NCBI RefSeq assembly: GCF_016785085.1
Contig: NZ_JAENHO010000016.1
Coordinates: forward strand, 146,067 to 210,066
Origin: Paractinoplanes lichenicola
GTDB lineage: Bacteria; Actinomycetota; Actinomycetes; Mycobacteriales; Micromonosporaceae
Direction: 5' to 3'
Length of the DNA stretch: 64,000 nt
Part shown: positions 32,957-40,796 of the stretch, piece by piece
Numbering within the stretch: position 1 is the first letter of the stretch
Layout: every line of letters begins with the position of its first letter
Position numbers and translations under genes: made by a program
The notes under the pieces: model-generated
Seen by the model: the letters and a program-made list of their open reading frames with translations, nothing else
Databases searched by the model: none
What the model was told of the DNA's origin: nothing

Positions 32957-32986
32957 CGGTGCCCGGCGGCAACCGGGTGCCGTTTT
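32957..32986 (+). terminator. Hairpin of copy B
   Basis: Stem 32957-32966 pairs with 32973-32982 around the same CGGCAA loop, followed by TTTT. Two pairs that are A-T and C-G in copy A are both wobble pairs here, so pairing is kept despite base changes. Confidence 0.7.
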
Positions 32987-33115
32987 CGCTTCTGGGGACG
33001 TCTTTCGTTGACGCCAATGATCTTCCGGACGAGCGAGGCTGGGAAACATCTCTCTCTAGCGGCAGTATTGCCGTGACTTCCTTTCCTCGCAAGGACCGAG
33101 GGACAGGAGTGCGCC

Positions 33116-33568
33116 ATGAGCAAACGCATCTATTATCGCGGCCCCGGCGTCGTGGTCACCGACGAATTGTTCATCCTGCGCGGCAAGCCGTTGAAAAGCT
33201 ACGCGGTTCACGATCTGCACAACGTCGGAGTGGTGCGCTCCAGCTCGGCGCCGTCCTCGCCGGCAGCCACCCTGGCCGTGGCGGCCGGCACGGTCGCGGC
33301 CGTCGGCGCCGGGTGGACCCTGCTGGCACCGCCCACCGCGTACGCGATCGCCCTGCTGGCCGTGCTCGTTCCGCTGGCCTGCGTCGTGCCCTCGCTGGTG
33401 CGGCGCAGCGGCCGGGGGTGGGAGCTCCACGCGATCTATCGGGGATCCGACGTCGTTCTCTACTCGGACTTCGACGAACGTCAGTTCAACCAGGTCAAGC
33501 GGGCCCTGCGGCGGGCCATCGAGAATGCCCGGCCACCCGGGAGGGGACTTGACCTCGCGGTCGCTTGA
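33116..33568 (+). CDS. DUF6232 family membrane protein
   Basis: A 150-residue protein starting MSKRIYYRGPGVVVTDELFI, typical of DUF6232. A soluble beta-rich start is followed by two hydrophobic segments (about 44-62 and 65-85) and a basic C-terminal helix. Function is unknown. The ATG follows GACAGGAG. It is preceded by the duplicated leader element and followed by an XRE regulator under its own apparent promoter. Confidence 0.82.
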   Translation: MSKRIYYRGPGVVVTDELFILRGKPLKSYAVHDLHNVGVVRSSSAPSSPAATLAVAAGTVAAVGAGWTLLAPPTAYAIALLAVLVPLACVVPSLVRRSGRGWELHAIYRGSDVVLYSDFDERQFNQVKRALRRAIENARPPGRGLDLAVA

Positions 33569-33582
33569 TCTTTAACAATCAC

Positions 33583-33611
33583 CTGACCCCCCGGTCGGTC
33601 GTCTGTATAAC
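33583..33611 (+). promoter_or_regulatory. Candidate promoter for the XRE regulator
   Basis: CTGACC at 33583-33588 and TATAAC at 33606-33611 are spaced by 17 bases. A transcript starting near 33618 would carry the 34-base palindrome at 33631-33664 in its leader. Confidence 0.45.
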
Positions 33612-33630
33612 GGACGTTAGGATGTGCGCG

Positions 33631-33664
33631 ACCTCGCGGACTGCCAGCTGGCAATCCGCGAGGT
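33631..33664. promoter_or_regulatory. 34-bp near-perfect palindrome upstream of the XRE gene
   Basis: ACCTCGCGGA (33631-33640) and TCCGCGAGGT (33655-33664) are perfect inverted arms around CTGCCAGCTGGCAA, which is itself palindromic apart from one pair. It lies 50 bases upstream of the start. It could be the autoregulatory operator of the XRE protein, or an attenuator-like leader hairpin. Confidence 0.6.
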
Positions 33665-33713
33665 AGCAGTTTGATCCGCTCCGTGATGCAACTACTTCAA
33701 CGATGAAGGACCG

Positions 33714-34646
33714 ATGACCGAGGGCGATTCGCCTACGATCGCGCGCCTACGCGTTCGTCTCGCCATTCGCGAGGCGCGTAAGGCGTCCGGTCTGACGCAG
33801 GTTGAAGTCGCCGAGGCGATGGAGTGGTCGAACAGTAAGGTCATAAGGATCGAGAACGGCGACAACACCATCTCGATCAATGACCTGAAAAACCTGCTGA
33901 CCCTGCTCGGCGTCTCCGACAAGGAGCACATCGACTCCCTGCTGGCCGACGCCCGGGTCGCCCGCCGGCGGCAGCAGCCGGTCACGGCGTGGTGGCAGGA
34001 CCCGAGCATTCGCGAGGGGATGAACGACCCGCTGCGCCGCTTCGTCGAGTACGAGGCCGAGGCATCCGAGATCCGGTCCTACAACATCCTCTACGTGCCC
34101 GGGCCGTTGCAGACGCCCGAATACGCGACCGCCCTCACGCGCATGTGGCAGAACGAGAGAAGCGACAGCGAGTCGCCCCGCCCCGGCGGATTCTCCCCCG
34201 AGAAGGTCGCCGCCCTGGTCGAGGCCAGGCGCCTGCGCCGCGAGGCGATGTTGAACCGGCTCGACTCGCTGAAATATCTGATTCTCTTCGACGAGTCCGT
34301 GCTGCTGCGCCCGGCCGGCGGGCCCGCGATCTTCGCCGCCCAGCTCCAGCAGATCCTTGAGCTGAGCGCGCAGGGGATGTTCAAGCTGCGCATGCTGCCC
34401 TTCGACCTCGGCACCGCGATCGCCAACAACGGCAGCTTCGACCTGCTCAAGGTAGGCGCGGACAGCGAGGTCATGTATCGCGAGAACGGCCCGCTCGACG
34501 AGATGGTCGAGGACCGGGACGAGACCGCGCGGCATCGCAACAGATTCGACCAATTGTGGGAAGTCGCCCGGAATGAGGGCGACACAATCGCCTTCATCGA
34601 GGAGCGTCGAGCAGTTTTTCTTGGCGCGAAATCTCCGAACTTGTGA
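33714..34646 (+). CDS. XRE-family regulator with DUF5753 domain
   Basis: A 310-residue protein. The N-terminal helix-turn-helix (residues about 10-70) includes LRVRLAIREARKASGLTQVEVAEAMEWSNSKVIRIENG. From about residue 105 a DUF5753 domain follows (AEASEIRSYNILYVPGPLQTPEYA, LNRLDSLKYLILFDESVL and FKLRMLPFDLGT). Such regulators in Streptomyces (the WhiJ-type group) are encoded beside small DUF397 proteins and control development or secondary metabolism. Two DUF397 genes lie directly downstream, so the arrangement is canonical. Confidence 0.93.
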   Translation: MTEGDSPTIARLRVRLAIREARKASGLTQVEVAEAMEWSNSKVIRIENGDNTISINDLKNLLTLLGVSDKEHIDSLLADARVARRRQQPVTAWWQDPSIREGMNDPLRRFVEYEAEASEIRSYNILYVPGPLQTPEYATALTRMWQNERSDSESPRPGGFSPEKVAALVEARRLRREAMLNRLDSLKYLILFDESVLLRPAGGPAIFAAQLQQILELSAQGMFKLRMLPFDLGTAIANNGSFDLLKVGADSEVMYRENGPLDEMVEDRDETARHRNRFDQLWEVARNEGDTIAFIEERRAVFLGAKSPNL

Positions 34647-34701
34647 GGTCGAGCAACATGAAAATCAATGACTGAACCGTACTAGAAACAGGGAGAGACA
34701 G

Positions 34702-34896
34702 ATGGGTGAGGTCGTGTCGCCTCAGTGGCGTCGGAGCAGCCGTTGCACCGGTGGTAATTGTGTGGAAGTGGCCAAGGTCGACGGGGGCTATCTCATCAGG
34801 GACAGCAAGAACCCCGATCTGGCCCCGCACTCGTTCACCGAGGCGGAGTGGCAAGCGTTCGTCGCCGGCGTGAAGGCTGACGACTTCACCTTCTGA
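34702..34896 (+). CDS. DUF397 domain protein
   Basis: A 64-residue protein with the DUF397 core: WRRSSRCTGGNCVEVA, IRDSKNPDL and FTEAEWQAFVAGVKADDF. The ATG follows GGGAGAGA. DUF397 proteins such as BldB-locus partners are thought to act with the neighbouring XRE regulator. It is 55 bases downstream of the XRE gene and is followed by a perfect 16-bp terminator. Confidence 0.93.
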   Translation: MGEVVSPQWRRSSRCTGGNCVEVAKVDGGYLIRDSKNPDLAPHSFTEAEWQAFVAGVKADDFTF

Positions 34897-34906
34897 CGCA
34901 CATGAA

Positions 34907-34943
34907 TCGTCGTCTCGCGCGATTCACTCGCGCGAGACGACGA
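34907..34943 (+). terminator. Terminator of the XRE-DUF397 operon
   Basis: A perfect 16-bp stem, 34907-34922 with 34928-34943, loop TTCAC, then CAAAACG. It lies ten bases after the DUF397 stop. Confidence 0.9.
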
Positions 34944-35137
34944 CAAAACGGAAGCCGCGCTTGCGTGGCTCGGGCCTGCACGCGCTCTGCAAAACGGGCG
35001 AAAGCCTGCAATACACGCCAAACGCTGCGCACTTTTGGTAGATAGAGCACATAGCGCGCGAGGTCGCAGTATTCACTCCTGCCGTGCCTGTAACCGGTCG
35101 CCTACCGTGGGATTTGGGAACCGGCACGGAGGTGCAC

Positions 35138-35341
35138 ATGGAACAGAAAAACGACAGGCACAAGTGGTATCGCTCGACGCGCTGCTCCGGAGGAACCTGC
35201 GTCGAGGTCGCCGCCGAGAAGGGCGGCATCGTCCTGATCCGGGACTCGAAGGATCCGGAGGGCCCGGCGCTGAGCTTCTCCGAGGCGGAGTGGCTGGCGT
35301 TCGTGGCCGGCGTCAAGGCGGGGGACTTCTCCTTCGGATGA
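35138..35341 (+). CDS. Second DUF397 domain protein
   Basis: A 67-residue DUF397 protein: WYRSTRCSGGTCVEVA, GIVLIRDSKDPEG and FSEAEWLAFVAGVKAGDFSF. It is roughly 60 percent identical to the preceding DUF397 protein by eye, so it may be a tandem duplicate. The ATG follows CGGAGG at a good distance. It is separated from the first copy by a terminator and a 190-base spacer, so it is probably transcribed separately. Confidence 0.92.
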   Translation: MEQKNDRHKWYRSTRCSGGTCVEVAAEKGGIVLIRDSKDPEGPALSFSEAEWLAFVAGVKAGDFSFG

Positions 35342-35398
35342 GGGAGAAGCCGGCGGAAGCGCTGGTGGGCTGCCGGCCGAGGGCGGCATACTGCGCTG

Positions 35399-35947
35399 GT
35401 GAGGGCTGACCCGCACGTCGCTCGCTTTGCCGTCCTGCATGACGCGGCCGAGGCGCTGCTGGACGATTTGGCGGAGCGTTACGTGGTTGACCGCCGCGAG
35501 AGCAAGGAGCTTCTCGGGCCGGCCGACGCCCTGGTGCGCATGGAACGGCTCATGCCGCGTACGCCCGCGGCCGCGCCGCTGGCCATCGCGTTCACCGAGA
35601 CGCCGGGCCTCGTCCTGCGGCTGGGGCGCTGGTGGGTCGAAACCCTGCCCATGTGCGCCTGCGCGGTCTGCGACGAAGACCCGGCCCGCCTCGTCGACGC
35701 GCTCCGGACACAGGCGTCGGCCCTGATCGAGGGCGGCCTGTGGGAGCGCGTGCGGCGTGGCGTCGGCGGCTCGTGGTTCGAGAGCCGGCTCATCGGGGTG
35801 GGCCTCAACGCGCGCCGCGAAGGGCCGCTGACCAGGTGGGATGCGCGTGAGGCGCGGCGCAGCGGGTTCGCCGCGGCGGTGCAGTGGGCGCCCTGGCCGC
35901 TCAAGCCCGGAACAGCGCGAGCAGAGCCCGTACGCCGGGACGTTTGA
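35399..35947 (+). CDS. DUF6226 family protein
   Basis: A 182-residue soluble protein with LHDAAEALLDDLAERYVVDRRE at the start and a middle region with MCACAVCDEDP, two CxC/CxxC-like cysteine groups that could bind a metal. Function unknown. It starts at GTG 35399; its 3' end overlaps the convergent flavoprotein gene by 47 bases, a longer overlap than the others here. That suggests the C-terminal extension after QWAPWP may be recent read-through. Confidence 0.7.
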   Translation: MRADPHVARFAVLHDAAEALLDDLAERYVVDRRESKELLGPADALVRMERLMPRTPAAAPLAIAFTETPGLVLRLGRWWVETLPMCACAVCDEDPARLVDALRTQASALIEGGLWERVRRGVGGSWFESRLIGVGLNARREGPLTRWDAREARRSGFAAAVQWAPWPLKPGTARAEPVRRDV

Positions 35948-37022
35948 CCACGCGGGCCATCGAGAGGTCCCCGCGGCAGAACGTCTCGAACGCGCGCCAG
36001 CCCAGCGGGGTCGCCATCGCCAGGTGCACGACGCCGGGCAGGCGGGAGAAGCCGCCCAGCAGCCGCCGGCCCGCGGTCATCTCGGGCGCCAGCTCGGCGG
36101 TGACGCGACGTTCGTACGCGGGAAGGTCTTTGAACTCGGAACCGGCCCAGTCGCCGGAGCGCAACGCGTAACTGATGCCCTCGCGGGTCCACGGCTCGAG
36201 CAGGCCCGCGGCGTCGCCGGTGACCACCACGCGGCCCCGGCGCAGGGGCGCGTCGGGTCGCCGGCAGCGCGTCAGATGCCCGGAATCGCGCACGACCGGA
36301 CGGTCGCCCAGGCCGAGCCGCTGCACGAAGTCGTTCAGGTATTGCTTCGTGGCGGCGCCGTTGCCCTTCGCCATGATCACGCCGACCGTGAGCTCGTCGT
36401 CCTTGGGAAAGACCCACCCGTACGACCCGGGGAACGGGCCCCAGTCGAGCAGGACCCGCCCGCGCCACGTCTCGCGGTCGGCCTCGGTCGCGGCCAGCTC
36501 CACCTCGAGGCCCAGATCCTGCTGCTCGAAGGTGACACCCACGTAGCGTGACGTGATGCCGGCCGAGCCGTCCGCGCCGATCACCACGCCCGCCGTGATC
36601 TGCTCGCCGCCGGCCAGCGTCACAGTCGCGTACTCGTCGTTCTGGTCGATCGCGCGAACCTGCGCGTTCTGCCGCACGGTCGCGCCCGCCTCGACGGCCG
36701 CCACGAACCAGGCGTGGTCGAAGTCGTCGCGCCGGACCAGCGTGAGGAACGGCCGGCCGGAGGCGTGCCGGGTGAAGGACCGCCGCCCGTCGCGTGTGAA
36801 GGTGAGCGACGTGATGCGATCGCGGGCGGGCACCGAGATGTGCGCCGACGCGTACGCCAGGGAGGTGCCGATGAGGCCGCCGCCGCACGTCTTGTAGCGC
36901 GGATGCTCGGCGCGCTCGAGGACGATCGTGCGGGCCCCCGCCGCGGCCGCCGCACGCGCCGCCGACAACCCTGCCGGTCCGCCGCCGACAACCGCAACGT
37001 CCCATGCCGGCTCTGCCCTCAC
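35901..37022 (-). CDS. Geranylgeranyl-reductase-family flavoprotein
   Basis: A 373-residue FAD-dependent oxidoreductase. The Rossmann motif VVGGGPAGLSAARAAAAAG starts at about residue 10, and RYKTCGGGLIG carries the conserved cysteine region. VVTGDAAGLLEPWTREGISYALRSG is the second FAD motif, typical of geranylgeranyl reductases and of menaquinone saturase MenJ. A menaquinone or polyprenyl substrate is plausible given mqn genes elsewhere in this window, but it is an inference. GTG 37022 is chosen directly before the Rossmann strand. It is divergent from the acetyltransferase gene over a 40-base spacer containing GTACG-CT-CGTAC. Confidence 0.86.
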   Translation of the reverse strand: MRAEPAWDVAVVGGGPAGLSAARAAAAAGARTIVLERAEHPRYKTCGGGLIGTSLAYASAHISVPARDRITSLTFTRDGRRSFTRHASGRPFLTLVRRDDFDHAWFVAAVEAGATVRQNAQVRAIDQNDEYATVTLAGGEQITAGVVIGADGSAGITSRYVGVTFEQQDLGLEVELAATEADRETWRGRVLLDWGPFPGSYGWVFPKDDELTVGVIMAKGNGAATKQYLNDFVQRLGLGDRPVVRDSGHLTRCRRPDAPLRRGRVVVTGDAAGLLEPWTREGISYALRSGDWAGSEFKDLPAYERRVTAELAPEMTAGRRLLGGFSRLPGVVHLAMATPLGWRAFETFCRGDLSMARVVKRPGVRALLALFRA

Positions 37023-37062
37023 GACGGGGATTCTAGCCAGGATGTTATGTACGCTCGTACGC

Positions 37063-37623
37063 ATGACCACGATGCGCGAGCGGATGCTGGCCGGTGAGCT
37101 CTATCGGGCCGACGACCCCGCCCTGTTCCAGGACATGGAGCGGGCGGCGACGCTGTCCCACCGGCTCGACCAGGCCGACCCGGCCGACCACGCGCTGCGC
37201 CGGGAGCTGCTGACCGAGCTGCTCGGCGGCCTGGGCGAGGGCGCCGAGATCCGGCCCCCGTTCCGCTGCGACTACGGGTATCAGACCTTCATCGGCGCCC
37301 GGACGTTCGTGAACTTCGGGCTCGTCAGCCTGGATGTGGCAACCGTCACGATCGGCGACGACGTGCAGATCGGCCCCAACGTGCAGCTGCTCACCCCGTG
37401 GCATCCGGTCGCCGCCGGTCCCCGCCGCGACAAGTGGGAGGCGGCCTCGCCGATCGTCATCGGCGACAACGTCTGGCTCGGCGGCGGCGTGATCGTCCTG
37501 CCCGGCGTGACGATCGGGGAGAACACGGTCGTCGGGGCGGGCGCGGTGGTCACCAAGGACCTGCCACCGAACGTGGTCGCGGTGGGCAACCCGGCCCGGA
37601 TCATCCGGACGGTCGAGCCGTGA
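37063..37623 (+). CDS. Maltose/galactoside O-acetyltransferase family (hexapeptide repeat)
   Basis: A 186-residue left-handed beta-helix acetyltransferase. The start MRERMLAGELYRADDPAL is the Mac-domain signature. The catalytic His lies in LLTPWHPV, and the helix repeats are in VIGDNVWLGGGVIVLPGVTIGENTVVGAGAVVTKDLP. The enzyme moves acetyl from acetyl-CoA to a sugar or related hydroxyl. ATG 37063 or the in-frame ATG at 37072 may be used. It overlaps the TetR gene as GTGA and heads a three-gene operon. Confidence 0.92.
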   Translation: MTTMRERMLAGELYRADDPALFQDMERAATLSHRLDQADPADHALRRELLTELLGGLGEGAEIRPPFRCDYGYQTFIGARTFVNFGLVSLDVATVTIGDDVQIGPNVQLLTPWHPVAAGPRRDKWEAASPIVIGDNVWLGGGVIVLPGVTIGENTVVGAGAVVTKDLPPNVVAVGNPARIIRTVEP

Positions 37624-38189
37624 CCGCCGTCCCCGCGGCCCGCTCGCCGCGGCGCTACGACCCCGGCCGCAAGAGCCGGATCATCGACGCGGCCATCGAG
37701 GTGATCGCCGGCCACGGCGTCGCGGGCACCACCAGCCGGCGCATCGCGGCCGCCGCCGACGTGCCGCTGGGCTCGATCACCTACCACTTCGACAGCCTGG
37801 AGGACCTGCTCGAACAGGCCTTCCGGCGGCACGCCGAGCAGATGTCGCCCCGCTACGAGGCGCACTTCGAGCACGTCACCGACCTGGCCGGGTTTGCCGA
37901 CGCCGTGACCGACCTGATTCACGGCGGGGCCGGCGGGGACCAGAAGGACTGGGCCGTGGCGTACGAGCTCTATCTGGCGGCCCTGCGCGACCCCGCGTTG
38001 CGCAGCGTGACCGAGGCGTGGATGCGCCGGTCACGGGCCGTGCTCGAGCGATTCGTCGACCCGGTGACCGCGCGGGCCGTCGACGCGCTCAACGAGGGCC
38101 TGGTCATGCACCTCATCCTGTCCACCGCCACGTTCGACCGGGCCGACACCCGTACGATCGTGCGCCGTTTCCTCGGAGTCACCGGGTGA
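37620..38189 (+). CDS. TetR-family transcriptional regulator
   Basis: A 189-residue regulator with an N-terminal helix-turn-helix (RIIDAAIEVIAGHGVAGTTSRRIAAAADVPLGSITYHF) and a C-terminal domain with EGLVMHLILST. GTG 37620 overlaps the acetyltransferase stop, and its own stop overlaps the MFS start as GTGA. The three genes are thus translationally coupled. The near-palindrome around 37050-37061 in the divergent promoter is a candidate operator. Confidence 0.92.
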   Translation: MTAVPAARSPRRYDPGRKSRIIDAAIEVIAGHGVAGTTSRRIAAAADVPLGSITYHFDSLEDLLEQAFRRHAEQMSPRYEAHFEHVTDLAGFADAVTDLIHGGAGGDQKDWAVAYELYLAALRDPALRSVTEAWMRRSRAVLERFVDPVTARAVDALNEGLVMHLILSTATFDRADTRTIVRRFLGVTG

Positions 38190-39436
38190 CCATCGTCGTT
38201 CCCGAAGTGCGGGCGGCCACCCGCGCCGTCTACGCGGCGTTCATCATGGCCGGGGTCGCCGCCGCCAGCTGGGCCTCGCGCATCCCGCAGGTCCGCGACG
38301 AGCTCGAGCTGACCCCGTCCCGCCTCGGTCTCGTGCTGCTCGCGCTGGCCGCCGGCTCGATCGTCTCGCTGCTGATCGCCGGTCAGATCGTCGCCCGCTT
38401 CGGCTCGAGCCGCACGGTCGCCACGATGGGTGTGCTGCTCGGCGTGGCCCTGTTCTCGATCTCGATCGGCTACGAGTTCGGCGTCGTACCCGTGGTGATC
38501 GGGCTGTTCGCCTTCGGGTTCGCGAACGGCGCCTGGGACGTGGCCATGAACGTGCAGGGTGCGATAGTCGAACGCCGCCTCGGCAAGTCGATCATGCCGC
38601 GCTTCCACGCCGGCTTCAGCGTCGGCACGGTGGCGGGCGCCCTGGTCGGCGCGGCCGCCGTCGCCCTCGGCCTCTCGGTCACCGTGCACCTGGCCGTGAC
38701 CGCGGTGCTGATCGCCGTCATCGTGGTGTTCTCGGTGCGGGCCTTCGTCCCCGACGACGCCGGCCCGATGCCGGCCGTGACACCCTCCGACCCCACGATG
38801 ATCGGCTCGAACACCCCCGTCGTGACCAAGCGCGAACGCTTCCGCAACGCCGTCTCCACGTGGCGGGAGCCGCGCACCCTCCTGGTCGGGGTGTTCGTGC
38901 TGGCGTTCGCCTTCACCGAGGGCGCCGGCATCGACTGGATCAGCATCTCGATGATCGACAGCTACGGCACGTCGGCCGCCGTCGGCACGCTGGCCTTCGC
39001 CCTGTTCCTGAGCGCCATGACGGCCGGCCGCTGGTTCGGCCCGGCTCTGCTCGACCGCTACGGCCGGGTCCCGGTCGTGCGGGTGCTGGCCGCGGTGAGC
39101 CTGGGTGGGCTGGCCCTCTACATCCTCGGGCCGGCGGCGCCGTTCGCCTTCGTGGGAGCGCTGCTGTGGGGACTGGGTGCCTCGCTGGGCTTCCCGGTGG
39201 GGATGAGCGCGGCCGCCGACGACCCGGCCCACGCTGCGGCCCGGGTCAGCGTGGTCGCCTCGATCGGCTACTGCGCCTTCCTGGGCGGGCCGCCGCTGAT
39301 CGGCTTCCTGGGCGACCACATGACGGTCAAGAACGCGCTGGTGGCGGTGGCCGTCCTGCTGATCGTCTCACTGACTTTGGCGGGCGCGGTCAAGCCGTTG
39401 CCGGAGGCGGCGTTGGAAGAGGAGCGGCTGGTCTGA
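38186..39436 (+). CDS. MFS transporter
   Basis: A 416-residue membrane protein with about 12 hydrophobic helices. SWASRIPQVRDELELTPSRLGLVLLALAAGS near the start is the pattern of FucP-like/inner-membrane YbjJ-type MFS proteins. GTG 38186 overlaps the TetR stop. It is the last gene of the acetyltransferase-TetR-MFS operon, so export or import of a sugar-like or acetylated molecule controlled by the TetR protein is a reasonable guess. Confidence 0.88.
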   Translation: MTIVVPEVRAATRAVYAAFIMAGVAAASWASRIPQVRDELELTPSRLGLVLLALAAGSIVSLLIAGQIVARFGSSRTVATMGVLLGVALFSISIGYEFGVVPVVIGLFAFGFANGAWDVAMNVQGAIVERRLGKSIMPRFHAGFSVGTVAGALVGAAAVALGLSVTVHLAVTAVLIAVIVVFSVRAFVPDDAGPMPAVTPSDPTMIGSNTPVVTKRERFRNAVSTWREPRTLLVGVFVLAFAFTEGAGIDWISISMIDSYGTSAAVGTLAFALFLSAMTAGRWFGPALLDRYGRVPVVRVLAAVSLGGLALYILGPAAPFAFVGALLWGLGASLGFPVGMSAAADDPAHAAARVSVVASIGYCAFLGGPPLIGFLGDHMTVKNALVAVAVLLIVSLTLAGAVKPLPEAALEEERLV

Positions 39437-39562
39437 GATTCTGGCCGTACTGGGCCGGGGGCGGCCGCTTTCGAAAGCGTATGAGTCGTAAATGGGGGTT
39501 CTGTGCCGAGACCGCAGATGAGCATGGCGAACAGTGGGGACGCGGACGAGCAAGGTGACCGT

Positions 39563-39757
39563 ATGCCGGCCCACGAATTCGGGGTGGTGACCGCCGACGG
39601 GCGCTGTCCGACCTGCGGCAAGGTGGTCACCGACGTGAATGCGGAGCCGCTCGATTACGTCGAGCATGCGGACGGCACAATGACTGTCCTCTCGGTGGTC
39701 TTCGTGGTGCTGCCGTGCGGGCACGACTTCAGCCGCGAGGTGCGTAACGCCGGCTGA
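39563..39757 (+). CDS. Small zinc-ribbon-like protein
   Basis: A 64-residue protein with CPTCGK and a later CGHDF, giving a C-x2-C plus Cys-Gly-His pair consistent with a metal site. The middle is hydrophobic (VLSVVFVVLP). ATG 39563 follows AAGGTGA; in-frame starts at 39503, 39518 and 39524 would extend it by up to 20 residues. Function unknown. It is followed after 14 bases by the GNAT gene. Confidence 0.65.
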   Translation: MPAHEFGVVTADGRCPTCGKVVTDVNAEPLDYVEHADGTMTVLSVVFVVLPCGHDFSREVRNAG

Positions 39758-39771
39758 CAACGGGGACAGGC

Positions 39772-40305
39772 ATGGATGCGTACGGGGAACTGGTTCGGCT
39801 GCGGGCCATGGGTGTCGACGATGCCGAGGCCCTGTGGCGGTGGAACCATGACGCCGACGTGATGCGCTGGATGGATGAGGGCTACGCGGAAACGGTCGCC
39901 GAGGTGGCCAAGTGGCTCGAGGAGCGGCCGCCCAACGCGTACGGGGATGTGCTGTTCGGGGTCGAGGCCGAGGGCACGCTGATCGGGCTCGTCCGACTGC
40001 ACGGGGCCGAGCCCGAGGCGGGCATCGCCGACATGGACATCTATCTCGGCGAGAAAGACTTCTGGGGCAAGGGCTACGGCACCGACGCCGTCCGGGCCGT
40101 CTGCCGGTACGGCTTCCACAAGATGCGCCTTCGCAAGATCACGCTGACTGTCGCCGCCGAGAACGAGGGGGCGCGGCACATTTACGGCAAGGTCGGCTTT
40201 GTCGAGGAGGGGCGGCTGCGCGGGACCTTCCGGAGCGCGGACGGTCAGTGGGCCGACAAGTTCACGATGGGGCTGTTCGAGAGCGAGCTGCGCCTTACTT
40301 CATGA
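39772..40305 (+). CDS. GNAT-family N-acetyltransferase (RimJ/RimL-like)
   Basis: A 177-residue acetyltransferase with the RimJ/RimL layout: VRLRAMGVDDAEALWRW, MDIYLGEKDFWGKGYGTDAVRAV containing the acetyl-CoA pyrophosphate-binding loop, and ENEGARHIYGKVGFVEEGRLRG. The acceptor, an amino group on a protein, antibiotic or metabolite, is not identifiable. ATG 39772 follows GGGGACAGGC. The 3' end overlaps the convergent Nudix gene by 11 bases. Confidence 0.92.
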   Translation: MDAYGELVRLRAMGVDDAEALWRWNHDADVMRWMDEGYAETVAEVAKWLEERPPNAYGDVLFGVEAEGTLIGLVRLHGAEPEAGIADMDIYLGEKDFWGKGYGTDAVRAVCRYGFHKMRLRKITLTVAAENEGARHIYGKVGFVEEGRLRGTFRSADGQWADKFTMGLFESELRLTS

Positions 40306-40783
40306 CCAGGCGGCCGGTCGACTCGAACTGGGCCAGGTCGGCCAGCGTCTCGTCGATCACGAACGACTTCGGACCGGGCAGGGCGTCGAGCGGGAAGAAG
40401 CCGGCGTCCACGGATTCGTCGGTCTGGCGCAGCAGCTCGCCCTCCCAGGTGTGGATCAGGAACGACATCAGGATCTGCTGGTAGGTGTGACCGTAGTCGT
40501 TCGTGTAGGTGTACGCCGTGTAGAACGCGAACGGCGTGAGCGAGGTGGCCCGCAGGCCCGTCTCCTCCCACGTCTCGCGGATGGCGCACTCCTCCATGCT
40601 CTCGCCGAGTTCCATCGCGCCGGCCGGGATGGCCCAGCGGTGGTTGTCGGAGCGCTGGATGAGCAGCAGCCGCTTCTGCTCGTCGAAGATCACGCCGCGT
40701 GCCCCGACGAACAGGATCGTGTCGGTGTCGCCGATGCTCGCCCGCACCTTGCCCAGATAAGACTCAGCCCACGTCAATCCCAC
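40295..40783 (-). CDS. Nudix hydrolase
   Basis: A 162-residue protein with a complete Nudix box: GAMELGESMEECAIRETWEETG (residues about 55-77), with all metal-binding glutamates. It should hydrolyse a nucleoside diphosphate linked to another group; the substrate is not predictable. The strand VFDEQKRLLLIQRSDNHRWAIPAG precedes the box. The ATG is at 40783. It is followed on the same strand by the spacer to ku, which reads the same way. Confidence 0.94.
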   Translation of the reverse strand: MGLTWAESYLGKVRASIGDTDTILFVGARGVIFDEQKRLLLIQRSDNHRWAIPAGAMELGESMEECAIRETWEETGLRATSLTPFAFYTAYTYTNDYGHTYQQILMSFLIHTWEGELLRQTDESVDAGFFPLDALPGPKSFVIDETLADLAQFESTGRLVMK

Positions 40784-40796
40784 GGGGCAACTCTAG

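Larger units (their letters stand above)
32353..33115. other. 763-base region without a supported gene, built from a duplicated element
   Basis: This spacer upstream of DUF6232 is mostly composed of two imperfect copies of an approximately 270-base element (see repeat entry). Short open frames cross it (for example 32614-32886), but similarity between the copies is conserved at the RNA-hairpin level and frames shift between copies, so coding seems unlikely. The outermost 130 bases on the left hold the promoter region of DUF2231. Confidence 0.6.
32487..33128 (+). repeat. Imperfect direct duplication of a leader-like element (copy A 32487-32770, copy B 32857-33128)
   Basis: Both copies have, in the same order: AATCTGC-N6-GCAGA(T/A)T inverted repeat (32493-32512; 32865-32884), TGATG-GTAGCGG, GTAGAGCAACAAGGGCG, TTGGAGG, a hairpin with loop CGGCAA, then GATCTT...ACGAG...GGG-AAC-TCTC. 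They end in GCGC-AT-AG-AAACGC, which in copy B is the ribosome site and first codons of DUF6232. The offset is 372-373 bases in the first half and about 363 after the hairpin. Copy A therefore looks like a duplicated and decayed leader of DUF6232, or a functional small-RNA-like unit. Confidence 0.75.
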
